Positions 7,019 through 15,414 of a stretch of DNA of 39,161 nucleotides are shown here, one piece after another. Position 1 is the first letter of the stretch; each line of letters opens with the position of its first letter. Made by a program: the position numbers and the translations under genes. Source of the DNA: Eubacterium sp. (GTDB taxonomy: Bacteria > Bacillota > Clostridia > Lachnospirales > Lachnospiraceae); contig JAILAR010000068.1 in assembly GCA_024681515.1 (NCBI GenBank), positions 1 to 39,161 on the forward strand. The letters are read 5' to 3'. Below the pieces are notes generated by a model. It did not search any database, had not been told where the DNA came from, and saw only the letters and a list, made by a program, of their open reading frames with translations.

Positions 7019-8521
7019 ATGGAAAGAGAAGCTATTCTCCGCCTGACTGCAGTGGAATTGGGAAAGGCCATCGCTGCAGGTGAGGTGACCAGCATGGAAG
7101 CTACGAAGGCTTATCTGGATCAGATCGGCCATCGGGAGAAGGATATCCACGCATATATAACCGTCGATACGGAAGGCGCACTCAGACAGGCGGCTGAGTG
7201 TGACGAGAAGATCAAGGCCGGGACGCTGAAAGGACCGCTGGCCGGTGTACCGGTTGCCATCAAGGACAATATGTGCACCGAGGGACAGCTGACCACCTGT
7301 GCGTCCAAAATCCTGGGGAACTTTGTTCCTACATATACTGCAACGGCAGTACAGGCCATGAAGGATGCAGGCGTGGTGATCCTGGGCAAGACCAACATGG
7401 ATGAGTTTGCCATGGGAAGCACTACGGAGACCTCTTACTTCGGACCTACCAGGAATCCGAGAGATCTCTCCCGTGTTCCCGGCGGTTCCTCAGGCGGTTC
7501 CGCAGCAGCCGTGGCAGCAGAGGAATGCGCTGCAGCTCTGGGAAGTGATACCGGCGGATCCATCCGTCAGCCCGCAGGTTTCTGCGGCGTAACAGGTATT
7601 AAGCCCACCTACGGACGGGTATCCCGGTACGGACTGATCGCTTACGGTTCTTCCCTGGATCAGATCGGACCTCTGGCAAAAGATGTCGCTGATTGCGCGG
7701 CCATTCTGGAGATCATTTCCACTACGGACGAGAAGGATTCCACTTCCGCCCGTCTTGCAGAGGGAAGTGAAGAAGCGGCTACGGATTTTACGTCAGCGCT
7801 TGTAAATGATGTAAAGGGAATGAAGATCGGTGTGCCGAGGGATTATTTCCTGGAGGGAATCGATCCGGAAGTGAAGGAGAAGGTGCTGGCAGCGGCGGAC
7901 AAATTCCGTGAGCTGGGAGCAGAGGTGGAAGAGTTTGATCTGGGTATGGTGGAATATGCCATCCCGGCTTACTATATCATCGCCTGCGCAGAGGCATCCT
8001 CCAATCTGGAGCGGTTTGACGGTGTGAAGTACGGTTATCGTACAGAGAGCTTTAATGATCTTCACAATATGTATAAGAAGACCCGTTCCGAGGGCTTCGG
8101 GGCAGAGGTGAAGCGCCGTATCATGCTGGGAAGCTTCGTACTGTCCTCAGGATATTATGACGCATACTACGTTAAGGCTCTGCGGGTGAAGGCTCTGATC
8201 AAGCAGGCCTTCGACAAGGCATTTGAAAAGTATGATGTGATACTGGGACCGGTGGCTCCCACTACGGCACTGCCCATGGGAGAGTCTCTGTCAGATCCCA
8301 TCAAGATGTATCTGGGTGATATCTATACCGTATCCGTGAATCTGGCCGGGTTGCCGGGCATCTGCCTTCCCTGTGGTGAAGACTCCAAGGGACTTCCGGT
8401 GGGCCTGCAGTTGCTGGGACAGACCTTTGCGGAGAAGAAGATCATCCGTGCGGCTTATACATTTGAGAAGAATCGCCAGAGTGAGCGAAGAATCCTGATA
8501 AAGGAGAGCATTCATGAGTAA
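7019..8521 (+). CDS. gatA: Asp/Glu-tRNA amidotransferase subunit A
   Basis: 500 aa amidase-signature enzyme that releases ammonia from Gln or Asn for transamidation of Asp-tRNA(Asn) and Glu-tRNA(Gln). The Lys / cis-Ser / Ser triad is visible as K82 in PVAIKDN, S157 in GGSSGGS and S181 in GSDTGGSIRQP, with the usual spacing. AAGGAG at 7006-7011 supports the ATG at 7019. The last eight bases overlap the start of gatB, which points to coupled translation and balanced subunit supply. GatA delivers ammonia through a channel to the kinase site in GatB. Confidence 0.97.
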   Translation: MEREAILRLTAVELGKAIAAGEVTSMEATKAYLDQIGHREKDIHAYITVDTEGALRQAAECDEKIKAGTLKGPLAGVPVAIKDNMCTEGQLTTCASKILGNFVPTYTATAVQAMKDAGVVILGKTNMDEFAMGSTTETSYFGPTRNPRDLSRVPGGSSGGSAAAVAAEECAAALGSDTGGSIRQPAGFCGVTGIKPTYGRVSRYGLIAYGSSLDQIGPLAKDVADCAAILEIISTTDEKDSTSARLAEGSEEAATDFTSALVNDVKGMKIGVPRDYFLEGIDPEVKEKVLAAADKFRELGAEVEEFDLGMVEYAIPAYYIIACAEASSNLERFDGVKYGYRTESFNDLHNMYKKTRSEGFGAEVKRRIMLGSFVLSSGYYDAYYVKALRVKALIKQAFDKAFEKYDVILGPVAPTTALPMGESLSDPIKMYLGDIYTVSVNLAGLPGICLPCGEDSKGLPVGLQLLGQTFAEKKIIRAAYTFEKNRQSERRILIKESIHE

Positions 8522-9953
8522 AGAATATGAAGTCGTCATCGGACTGGAAGTCCATGTCGAACTGAATACGAAGACGAAGATCTTCTGCGGCTGCTCCACG
8601 GCCTTTGGTGGTGCGCCGAACACCCATGTGTGTCCGGTCTGCTCCGGTATGCCGGGAAGTCTTCCTGTGTTGAATAAAGGTGTGGTGGAGAAGGCCATTG
8701 CAGTAGGTCTTGCCACCCATTGTGATATCACAAGGAACAGCAAGTTCGACCGGAAGAATTATTTCTATCCGGATAATCCGCAGAATTACCAGATCTCTCA
8801 GCTGTACTATCCCATTTGCAGAAATGGCTACGTGGCCATCAAGGATGCGGGTGGAAATGAAAAGCATGTGCGGATCCACGAGATCCATATGGAGGAGGAT
8901 GCCGGGAAGCTGGTGCATGATGCTTTCACGGATGAGACCTACGTGGATTTCAATCGCTCCGGTGTGCCGTTGATCGAGATCGTGTCCGAGCCGGACATGC
9001 GCTCGGCAGATGAGGTCATCGCATATCTGGAGGGCCTTCGGGAGACCATCCAGTATCTGGATGCTTCCGACTGCAAGCTGAACGAAGGCTCCATGCGTGC
9101 GGACGTGAACCTGTCCATCCGTGAGAAGGGCAGTGATACGTTCGGTACCCGTACCGAGTCCAAAAACCTGAACTCCTTCAGGGCCATTAAGCGTTGTATC
9201 GAGAATGAAGTGAACCGCCAGATCGATCTGATCGAATCCGGCGAGAAGGTAGTGCAGGAGACCCGCCGCTGGGACGATGAGAAGGGCTATTCCTATCCCA
9301 TGCGCTCCAAGGAGGATGCGCAGGATTACCGGTATTTCCCGGATCCGGATCTGGTACCCATCGCGGTATCCGAGGAGTGGATCGAGGAGATCCGCGGCCG
9401 TCAGCCGGAAATGCGTGCCGAGAAGATCGCACGTTATAAGGAAGAATACCAGCTGCCGGATTATGATATCGATCAGCTGACCGGTGAGAAGAAGCTGGCG
9501 GATCTGTTTGAGGGTGCGGTTGCCGCGGGTGCAGATCCGAAGAAGGCCTCCAACTGGCTGATGACGGAGACCATGCGTCTCATGAAGGAGACCAACACCG
9601 ATGCCTCCAATTTAAAGTTCAGCGCAGAGAACCTGGCAGAGCTCATCGCTCTGGTGGATGCAAAGGAGATCAACGGTGCGGTGGCGAAGGAAGTCTTCGA
9701 GAAGGCTGTATTCTCCGATAACCTAAGTCCGGCGCAGTATGTGAAGGATCATAATCTGTCTACCAAGGCAGATGACGGTGTCCTCTCTGAGGTGGTGGAC
9801 AAGGCGATCGCTGCCAACCCCAAGGCTGTGGAGGATATCAAAAACGGTAAGGGGAAGGCCATCGGCGCCATCGTCGGCTTCGTTATGAAGGAGATGAAGG
9901 GCAAGTGCGACCCGGGAACCGTGAACAAGATGATCGCTGAGAAGTTGAAGTAG
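8514..9953 (+). CDS. gatB: Asp/Glu-tRNA amidotransferase subunit B
   Basis: 479 aa subunit that binds the misacylated tRNA, phosphorylates its side chain with ATP and completes amidation. It shows YEVVIGLEVHVELNTKTKIF at the start, a zinc site made of C25, C27, C40 and C43, and the family motif RSGVPLIEIVSEPDMRS. The C-terminal tail domain (about 330-479) is the helical YqeY-like part that contacts tRNA. ATG at 8514 overlaps the gatA stop and has AAGGAGA inside gatA. It closes the amidotransferase operon; the region after it carries an interspersed repeat rather than a terminator, so readthrough into the next gene is possible. Confidence 0.97.
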   Translation: MSKEYEVVIGLEVHVELNTKTKIFCGCSTAFGGAPNTHVCPVCSGMPGSLPVLNKGVVEKAIAVGLATHCDITRNSKFDRKNYFYPDNPQNYQISQLYYPICRNGYVAIKDAGGNEKHVRIHEIHMEEDAGKLVHDAFTDETYVDFNRSGVPLIEIVSEPDMRSADEVIAYLEGLRETIQYLDASDCKLNEGSMRADVNLSIREKGSDTFGTRTESKNLNSFRAIKRCIENEVNRQIDLIESGEKVVQETRRWDDEKGYSYPMRSKEDAQDYRYFPDPDLVPIAVSEEWIEEIRGRQPEMRAEKIARYKEEYQLPDYDIDQLTGEKKLADLFEGAVAAGADPKKASNWLMTETMRLMKETNTDASNLKFSAENLAELIALVDAKEINGAVAKEVFEKAVFSDNLSPAQYVKDHNLSTKADDGVLSEVVDKAIAANPKAVEDIKNGKGKAIGAIVGFVMKEMKGKCDPGTVNKMIAEKLK

Positions 9954-9969
9954 ATGAGTGGGAAGTGAA

Positions 9970-10081
9970 GGGATTCTTCCTCGCGTTGCTCGTCAGAATG
10001 ACAGGTAATCATGTCATTCTGAAGGAGCGCTTGGCGCGACTGAAGAATCCTGTCACTCGTTTTGTTCGTCAGAATGACAGG
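9970..10081 (+). repeat. interspersed palindromic repeat, three units
   Basis: GGATTCTTCC...CAGAATGACAGG (9971-10005), an inverted unit TGTCATTCTGAAG...GAAGAATCCTGTCA (10012-10055) and a partial forward unit ending CAGAATGACAGG (to 10081). The same family occurs at 34085-34170. The GTCATTCTGA / GAAGAATCC pair is a palindromic repeat I know as common in gut Firmicutes genomes. The last unit supplies the AGG of the ribosome site for the next gene. Confidence 0.75.
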
Positions 10082-10087
10082 AGAACT

Positions 10088-10825
10088 ATGAAGGTAACGC
10101 TTGCCGTGGTGATGCCGGCGTACAATGAAGGAAACAGAATATACGAGAACCTGCAGATCTGTGCGAAAGCCATCGGGCAGTTCTGCCCGTCCTTCCGGAT
10201 CCTGGCAGTCAATGACGGCAGCAAGGATAATACCGAGGAGGAAATGCGCCGCGCGGCCGCAGAGGATCCGCGGATCGGTATCATTTCCTATGAGAAGAAC
10301 CGGGGGAAGGGCTATGCCATCCGCCGGGGAATGTCTGCCAGCAAAGCAGAGTACACGGCGTTTCTGGACGCGGACCTGGATCTGCCGCCGGAGCAGCTGG
10401 AAGGGTATCTGACGGTGGCGCAGCAGGAAGGGAAGGACATCGTCCTGGGCTCCAAGCTTCACCCGGATTCCAATCTGGAATATCCCTTCTATCGCAAGGC
10501 CATGACTTTGGGATATTATCTTTATCTGAAACTGCTGTTCCATCTGCCCATCCGGGATACCCAGACGGGGATCAAACTGTTTCGGACAGAGGCGATCCAC
10601 CCTGTGGTACAGGCTATGAAGTCGGACAGGTTCTGCTTTGATATCGAGCTGCTGGCCATGGCCCGGAAGCGGAACCTTTCGATGCAGGAAGAGCCGGTGG
10701 TCGTGCGCTATCACGGAGACGGAGAGCGGAAGACGAAGATCCGGCTGAAAACCATTTTCGATATGTTTTTTGAAACCTTCCGGATCTGGCGGCGGCTGCG
10801 AAGCTATGATCCGACGGTTGGATGA
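10088..10825 (+). CDS. family 2 glycosyltransferase, dolichyl-phosphate-mannose-synthase-like
   Basis: 245 aa, soluble GT-A fold. It starts MKVTLAVVMPAYNEGNRIYE, then has VNDGSKDNT (41-49), NRGKGYAIRRG (71-81) and the metal-binding DAD (D94, D96), followed by DTQTGIKLFR in the acceptor region. This is the pattern of enzymes that move a hexose from a nucleotide sugar to a polyprenyl phosphate. There is no C-terminal membrane domain. The frame is open further upstream to 9965, but that part is the repeat; ATG at 10088 has AGGAGA just before it. Likely role: supplying a lipid-linked sugar for envelope glycans, perhaps with the LCP ligase that follows. The donor sugar cannot be read from sequence. 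Confidence 0.85.
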   Translation: MKVTLAVVMPAYNEGNRIYENLQICAKAIGQFCPSFRILAVNDGSKDNTEEEMRRAAAEDPRIGIISYEKNRGKGYAIRRGMSASKAEYTAFLDADLDLPPEQLEGYLTVAQQEGKDIVLGSKLHPDSNLEYPFYRKAMTLGYYLYLKLLFHLPIRDTQTGIKLFRTEAIHPVVQAMKSDRFCFDIELLAMARKRNLSMQEEPVVVRYHGDGERKTKIRLKTIFDMFFETFRIWRRLRSYDPTVG

Positions 10826-10940
10826 TGTTTGGGATGAGTGGAATATTGGAAAATTTTCGCTTGCATTTCGGAGGAATCTGTCATATAGTATTGCAAATCA
10901 GGACGCGAGATGGCATAATTATGATTATGTAAACAAGATC

Positions 10941-11062
10941 ACGGGGCGCTTTAGGCACGCATGCGTAGCAATTATCGCTGAACACGGACTGTATAAGAAG
11001 TGTAAGGTGTATAATCGATAAATACGTGCGAAGCGATAATTCACGGAGCGCCGGAAGGCGCG
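10941..11062 (+). repeat. inverted-repeat block in the leader of the LCP gene
   Basis: AATTATCGCT (10970-10979) pairs with AGCGATAATT (11032-11041), extended by CACG/CGTG after a 3-base symmetric loop. The block is flanked by ACGGGGCGCTTTAGGCACG (10941-10959) and ACGGAGCGCC...GGCGCG (11043-11062), two members of a short repeat also found at 25078 and 32741. No gene lies within it. Confidence 0.45.
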
Positions 11063-11084
11063 CAGTGTGGAATAGGAGTTTCGA

Positions 11085-12281
11085 ATGTCATTTGACGATG
11101 ATTTTTATGATGATGACGAATACGGCGAAGATGATTATTACGATGATCCGGAATATCGGAAAAAACGCTCGGGATCGGATGATGACGATGATGAAGGGCG
11201 GGGGATCTCAGCCAATGCAAAATGGGGCATTGCGCTGATCATTGAGCTGATCATTATCGTGGGACTGATCTTCGGATTGGTCCGTTCGTATGTCCATAAT
11301 AAATACAGCCTTCTGGATGTGCAGGAACTGAACAAGGAGGAACTGCTGATCAACGAGGGCGTGAATGAGGAGCAGATGAAGGGCTACACCAACATTGCTC
11401 TTTTTGGCGTGGATGCGCGGGATTCCAGTTTAGGTGCCGGAAACCGCAGCGATGCCATGCTCGTAGCCAGCATCAATAACGACACGAAGGAAGTAAAGCT
11501 TGTGTCGGTATATCGGGATACCCTGCTGGAGATCCCGGACGAAGAGGGCGCATTTACGGCGAAGATCAATGCTTCTTATGCTTACGGTGGGGCAAAACGG
11601 GCAGTCCAGGCGTTGAATTCCAATTTGGATCTGAACATCACGGATTTTGTTACCGTGAACTGGGAAGGGCTGACCCGTGCCATCGACGCTATCGGCGGGG
11701 TTCCCATTCATGTGGAAGAAAACGAGCTGGATATGCTGAATGCGTGTCTGACCGAGCAGATCAGTGCTACGGGGATCTATTCCGACGGTGTCTTTGAGAC
11801 CGGACTGATCGTTCTGAACGGAGCGCAGGCCACGGCCTATTCCCGGATCCGGAGCACGGATCAGGGAGATATCACCCGTACCGAGCGTCAGCGCGAGGTG
11901 CTCACGGCCGTGATGGAGAAGATGAAAGACAGTGATCTTTCTACGATCGACAAGGTCATCGATGAGGTATTCCCGTACATCAGTACCAGTATGACGGAAG
12001 ATGAAATGATCGACCTTGCAAAAAGTGTCCGCTCTTACAAACTGAATCAGACGGCAGGATTCCCGTTCCAGTATCAGTATTACAGTTCGGATACCAAGGG
12101 CTCCTGCATCGCACCGGAGGATCTTACCGGAAATGTAGCCGCACTCCATCGTTATCTGTTCGGGTTGCAGGACTATACACCGACAACATCCGTTCAGCGG
12201 ATCTCAAATGCAATTTCAAATGAAACCGGATTCTTCAGTAAAGGGAAAGTTTTGGCACCGGGTGAAGAGTCAGGGAATTAG
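11085..12281 (+). CDS. LytR-CpsA-Psr (LCP) family wall-polymer transferase
   Basis: 398 aa type II membrane protein. A very acidic cytosolic head (1-40, DDDFYDDDEYGEDDYYDD and so on) is followed by one membrane helix (47-67) and an extracytoplasmic LCP domain from about residue 100. The domain shows NIALFGVDAR, NRSDAMLVAS, VYRDT, the KINASYAYGG loop and RIRSTDQGDITRTERQREVL, which are the arginine-rich polyprenyl-phosphate-binding motifs. LCP enzymes attach lipid-linked polymers such as teichoic acid or capsule to peptidoglycan. AGGAG stands 7 bases before the ATG. It ends just before a strong terminator. The acidic head is unusual in its density; many LCP proteins have short cytosolic tails. 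Confidence 0.93.
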   Translation: MSFDDDFYDDDEYGEDDYYDDPEYRKKRSGSDDDDDEGRGISANAKWGIALIIELIIIVGLIFGLVRSYVHNKYSLLDVQELNKEELLINEGVNEEQMKGYTNIALFGVDARDSSLGAGNRSDAMLVASINNDTKEVKLVSVYRDTLLEIPDEEGAFTAKINASYAYGGAKRAVQALNSNLDLNITDFVTVNWEGLTRAIDAIGGVPIHVEENELDMLNACLTEQISATGIYSDGVFETGLIVLNGAQATAYSRIRSTDQGDITRTERQREVLTAVMEKMKDSDLSTIDKVIDEVFPYISTSMTEDEMIDLAKSVRSYKLNQTAGFPFQYQYYSSDTKGSCIAPEDLTGNVAALHRYLFGLQDYTPTTSVQRISNAISNETGFFSKGKVLAPGEESGN

Positions 12282-12286
12282 AGCTG

Positions 12287-12325
12287 CACGTGGCGGTCCG
12301 GAAACGGGCGGCCACGTGGCTTTTA
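12287..12325 (+). terminator. intrinsic terminator after the LCP gene
   Basis: CACGTGGC (12287-12294) pairs with GCCACGTG (12311-12318), an inner CCG/CGG pair closes the loop, and GCTTTTAT follows. It begins six bases after the stop codon. Confidence 0.75.
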
Positions 12326-12349
12326 TACCAGAATAATGCGGAGGATGAG

Positions 12350-13591
12350 ATGAAAAAACATATCATGGTAGCACAGTCCGGCGGCCCGACGGCAGCGATC
12401 AATGCATCACTGGCGGGTGTGATCCGGGGAGCTCTGGCAAGCGAAACTTACGATAAGATCTATGGCGCGATCCACGGGATCAGCGGGGTGCTGAATGAAC
12501 AGTTTCTGGAGCTGTCGGAAAGGGCACGGACAGAGGAGCGTTTCCTGGAATGTCTGGAACTGTCGCCGGCCATGTTTCTTGGTTCCTGCCGGATAAAGAT
12601 GCCGGATCCGATGGAGAATCCGGAGATCTACGACCAGATCTTCCGGACCCTGGAGAAGATGCATGTCGGGGCGTTCTTTTACATCGGCGGAAATGATTCC
12701 ATGGATACCGTTACGAAGCTTTCGCAGGCGGCCAAAGCATTTGGTTCTCATATTTTGTTTGCCGGTGTGCCGAAGACCATTGATAACGATCTGATCCATA
12801 CGGATCATACGCCGGGCTACGGTTCTGCGGCAAAGTTCATCGCGTCCTCCATGCTGGAGATCGCGCATGATACCTATATCTATGATATTCCGTGTGTGAC
12901 CATCGTTGAGATCATGGGACGTGATGCGGGATGGCTGACATCGGCAGCGGCACTGGCACGAAATGAATATAACCGGACACCGCAGCTGATCTATCTGCCG
13001 GAGGTTCCGTTCCATCGCTCGCAGTTTGTGGAGGATGTGAAGCGGGAACTGAAGAAGAGTAAGAACGTTGTGGTTGCAGTATCCGAAGGCATCCGGGACG
13101 AGAAGGGCATTTACATCAGTGCGAAAGAGGCTGTGGCAGATAAGTTCGGTCATAAGCAGCTCTCCGGTGTGGGCAAGGTGCTGGAGAATATCGTGAAGAG
13201 AGAGCTTCATATTAAGGTTCGCTCGATCGAGCTGAATATCCTCCAGCGCTGTGCGGGACATATCACCTCGGCGCAGGATCTGAAAGAATCCTCAGAACTT
13301 GGCGAGATGGCTGTTAAGCTGACGGAAGAAGGAAAGACCGGATTCATGACGTCCATCCGGCGGATCTCCGATACGCCGTATCGCTATGAGATCCGGCAGG
13401 CGGAGCTGACGGAGATCGCAAATAAGGAGCGGGATGTGCCGCGGGAGTGGATCAACGATGCCGGAAATGATGTAACGGAGGAGATGCTCCGCTATATCCG
13501 CCCGCTTGTTGCAGGGGAAACGAAGACGGAGTGGAAAGACGGACTTCCGGTATATCTTCCGGTGCCGCATCTGAATCATCCGGGGGAGTGA
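12350..13591 (+). CDS. pfp: PPi-type 6-phosphofructokinase
   Basis: 413 aa. Phosphorylates fructose 6-phosphate in glycolysis, most likely with pyrophosphate as donor. The PFK-A fold is clear from AQSGGPTAAINAS (8-20). The donor-deciding loop is GGNDS (113-117), with D116 where ATP enzymes have Gly, and the second signature is PKTIDND (141-147) where ATP enzymes have PGTIDND. MGRDAGWL (189-196) also fits the PPi group. N115 replaces the Asp usual in GGDDS, which I believe is common in one clostridial clade. ATG at 12350 has GGAGG five bases upstream; the frame is open back to 12290, but that is terminator sequence. The gene stands alone. Confidence 0.88.
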   Translation: MKKHIMVAQSGGPTAAINASLAGVIRGALASETYDKIYGAIHGISGVLNEQFLELSERARTEERFLECLELSPAMFLGSCRIKMPDPMENPEIYDQIFRTLEKMHVGAFFYIGGNDSMDTVTKLSQAAKAFGSHILFAGVPKTIDNDLIHTDHTPGYGSAAKFIASSMLEIAHDTYIYDIPCVTIVEIMGRDAGWLTSAAALARNEYNRTPQLIYLPEVPFHRSQFVEDVKRELKKSKNVVVAVSEGIRDEKGIYISAKEAVADKFGHKQLSGVGKVLENIVKRELHIKVRSIELNILQRCAGHITSAQDLKESSELGEMAVKLTEEGKTGFMTSIRRISDTPYRYEIRQAELTEIANKERDVPREWINDAGNDVTEEMLRYIRPLVAGETKTEWKDGLPVYLPVPHLNHPGE

Positions 13592-13696
13592 TCCGGGCGG
13601 AAATTACTTCCGGAAAATCTGATGAGAATACGCGGGTTATAGTTCTTCAATTTATCGATATTCGCTCAATTGTCTGACATTTTGAACGTTTTTATC

Positions 13697-13725
13697 TTGA
13701 TTTTTCATTTCGCAGGGAGTATAAT
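13697..13725 (+). promoter_or_regulatory. promoter of the 6S RNA
   Basis: TTGATT (13697-13702), 17 bases, TATAAT (13720-13725). Predicted start near 13732, directly ahead of the 6S RNA closing stem. Confidence 0.65.
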
Positions 13726-13731
13726 AAATTC

Positions 13732-13945
13732 AGAAAAGAGAAGATCGTATGCAGATATCTGGGATGCTCGATCACTCCTGTTTATTTGAACCTACATCTA
13801 CTTTAAACGGGATTCCTATATCTGTGGCTGGATGACCGGCCTCCTCTGAGTGGACTTCAGAAGGTCACTTGCGGACACCCACCTGGCATTGTTTGCTAGG
13901 AGTCAAACGCAGGAGCCGGCATCTCGGGTATGTGTATACGGTTTT
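13732..13945 (+). ncRNA. ssrS: 6S RNA
   Basis: Regulatory RNA that mimics an open promoter and binds housekeeping RNA polymerase. The sequence matches the clostridial 6S layout I know: TTTGAACCTACA, TTTAAACGGGATTCCT, GGCCTCC and CTTGCGGACACCCACCTGGC, with a large central bubble. The closing stem is readable as GATGC (13763-13767) with GCATC (13919-13923) and CTCCTG (13775-13780) with CAGGAG (13910-13915). A good promoter lies just upstream and a terminator 30 bases downstream. No reading frame crosses it. Exact ends are estimates. Together with its promoter and terminator it accounts for most of the gap 13592-14076. Confidence 0.78.
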
Positions 13946-13975
13946 CAGATTTTCTGAACCATAATCGATTTATAT

Positions 13976-14000
13976 AAAGGCAGCCGGAGAGCTGCCTTTC
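13976..14000 (+). terminator. terminator after 6S RNA
   Basis: AAAGGCAGC-CGGAGA-GCTGCCTTT, nine perfect pairs, then CTT. The A/T ends allow it to work in either direction. Confidence 0.7.
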
Positions 14001-14076
14001 TTAATGTATCATAAATATATCTTGCACTTAATGCACTTTTCGTAATGTTTATGTGCAGGGATTACGGGAGGCAGTT

Positions 14077-15294
14077 ATGAAGACATGGATCCGAAGGATC
14101 ATAGGTTTTGTAAAAGGGACGGCAGATGAGCATATTGATGCCTTTGCAGGACAGTCAACGTTCTTTATCTTTCTTTCATTTTTTCCGTTACTGAATATTC
14201 TTCTTGCTCTGGCACCGATCCTGCCATTTTCAGAGCAGCAGATCACGGAGCTCATTTTGAAGGCAATCCCGGCGGATCTTTCCCCATATGTGCGGGCGAT
14301 CATTTCCGATATCTACAACGGGGGAGCGCCCAGCTTCACGATCTTCTCCATTCTGATGGCAGTCTGGTCCGCGGCAAAGGGGATCATGGCTATTCGCAAC
14401 GGGTTAAATGAGGTGTATCGATCCAGGGAGAATAAGAATTTTCTGGTGATCCGCGGGATCAGTGCTTTATATACCCTGGTCTTCATTGCAGTGCTGGTGG
14501 TGCTTACATTTGCAAATCTTTTCGGACGCCAGCTCTATGCGGACATTCTGGAAAAACATGAAGAGATCCGGGATATCGCCCAGCTCATCGTACGGCTTCG
14601 CGGCGTGGGGTCCTTCCTGGTAATTTTCTTCATGCTGCTCGGCATGTATACATTTATGCCGAATCGGAAACTGCTTCTTCGGTATCAATGCATCGGTGCG
14701 ATTTTTGCGGCCGGATCCTGGGTGCTGGTGTCCTGGGGATTCTCCTACTATATTGAATATGCCCTGTCAAAATCCCAGATGTACGGATCCCTGACCATGA
14801 TCATCATGCTGCTTTTCTGGCTTTATCTGATGGTCAGCCTGATCTTCTGGGGAGCGCAGATCAATCAGTTTCTTTACGATTATGTCTATAAGGAACGGGC
14901 GGATCGGATCACGGAACGGAGGTTTAAACGTCGTGCGATCCGAAAGGCCTGGGCCGCGGAAAAGGTCATCAGACACAGACAGGCAAAGGGCTGGCGGATC
15001 CCGAGGCGGCTGGCGAAGAAATATCCGGAACTGGTGAATCAGCCGAAGAAGGGGGAGAGGGCGGAGAATTCGGAGAAATCGGAGCTTTCGGAGAAACAGA
15101 AGGGGGAATCCAGGGAGTTTACGGAACAAGAGGAAAAACCGCAGGAAGAGCCTGGGGAGGTTATGGAGCGAGTAGAAAACCCGCAGGAAGAGACCGGAGA
15201 AGTGATGAAACAAGAAGAAATTACGAGTGAAATAAATGAAAGGTCGCAGGACAAAGATGTAATCAAGACTGATAATAAAAACGACGATCAATGA
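14077..15294 (+). CDS. YihY/BrkB-family membrane protein
   Basis: 405 aa. Residues 1-285 form the YihY domain with about six membrane helices, including LSFFPLLNILLALAPILPF and YLMVSLIFWGAQINQFLYDY, the family end motif. From about residue 300 the tail is cytosolic and strongly charged, with imperfect EEKPQEEPGEVMERVENPQEE-type repeats rich in Glu and Lys. The molecular role of this family is unsettled; the old ribonuclease BN name for YihY is an error. GGGAGG sits five bases before ATG 14077, so the earlier GTG at 14053 is rejected. It follows the 6S RNA terminator and probably has its own promoter. Confidence 0.85.
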   Translation: MKTWIRRIIGFVKGTADEHIDAFAGQSTFFIFLSFFPLLNILLALAPILPFSEQQITELILKAIPADLSPYVRAIISDIYNGGAPSFTIFSILMAVWSAAKGIMAIRNGLNEVYRSRENKNFLVIRGISALYTLVFIAVLVVLTFANLFGRQLYADILEKHEEIRDIAQLIVRLRGVGSFLVIFFMLLGMYTFMPNRKLLLRYQCIGAIFAAGSWVLVSWGFSYYIEYALSKSQMYGSLTMIIMLLFWLYLMVSLIFWGAQINQFLYDYVYKERADRITERRFKRRAIRKAWAAEKVIRHRQAKGWRIPRRLAKKYPELVNQPKKGERAENSEKSELSEKQKGESREFTEQEEKPQEEPGEVMERVENPQEETGEVMKQEEITSEINERSQDKDVIKTDNKNDDQ

Positions 15295-15414
15295 GATCAG
15301 CGTAAAAAACGGAGTGACAGATTGTGCAGACGAGTTTGTTCCGGAATTATGAAAATCTGGAATTTTGGATTTTTGGAATAATAGGATTGCATCAGAAAGT
15401 TTGGGTACACAAAT

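Noticed and set aside
9965-10087. An earlier start of the glycosyltransferase at 9965
   Set aside because: The extra codons are the interspersed repeat; the family begins at MKVTLAVVMPAYNEG.
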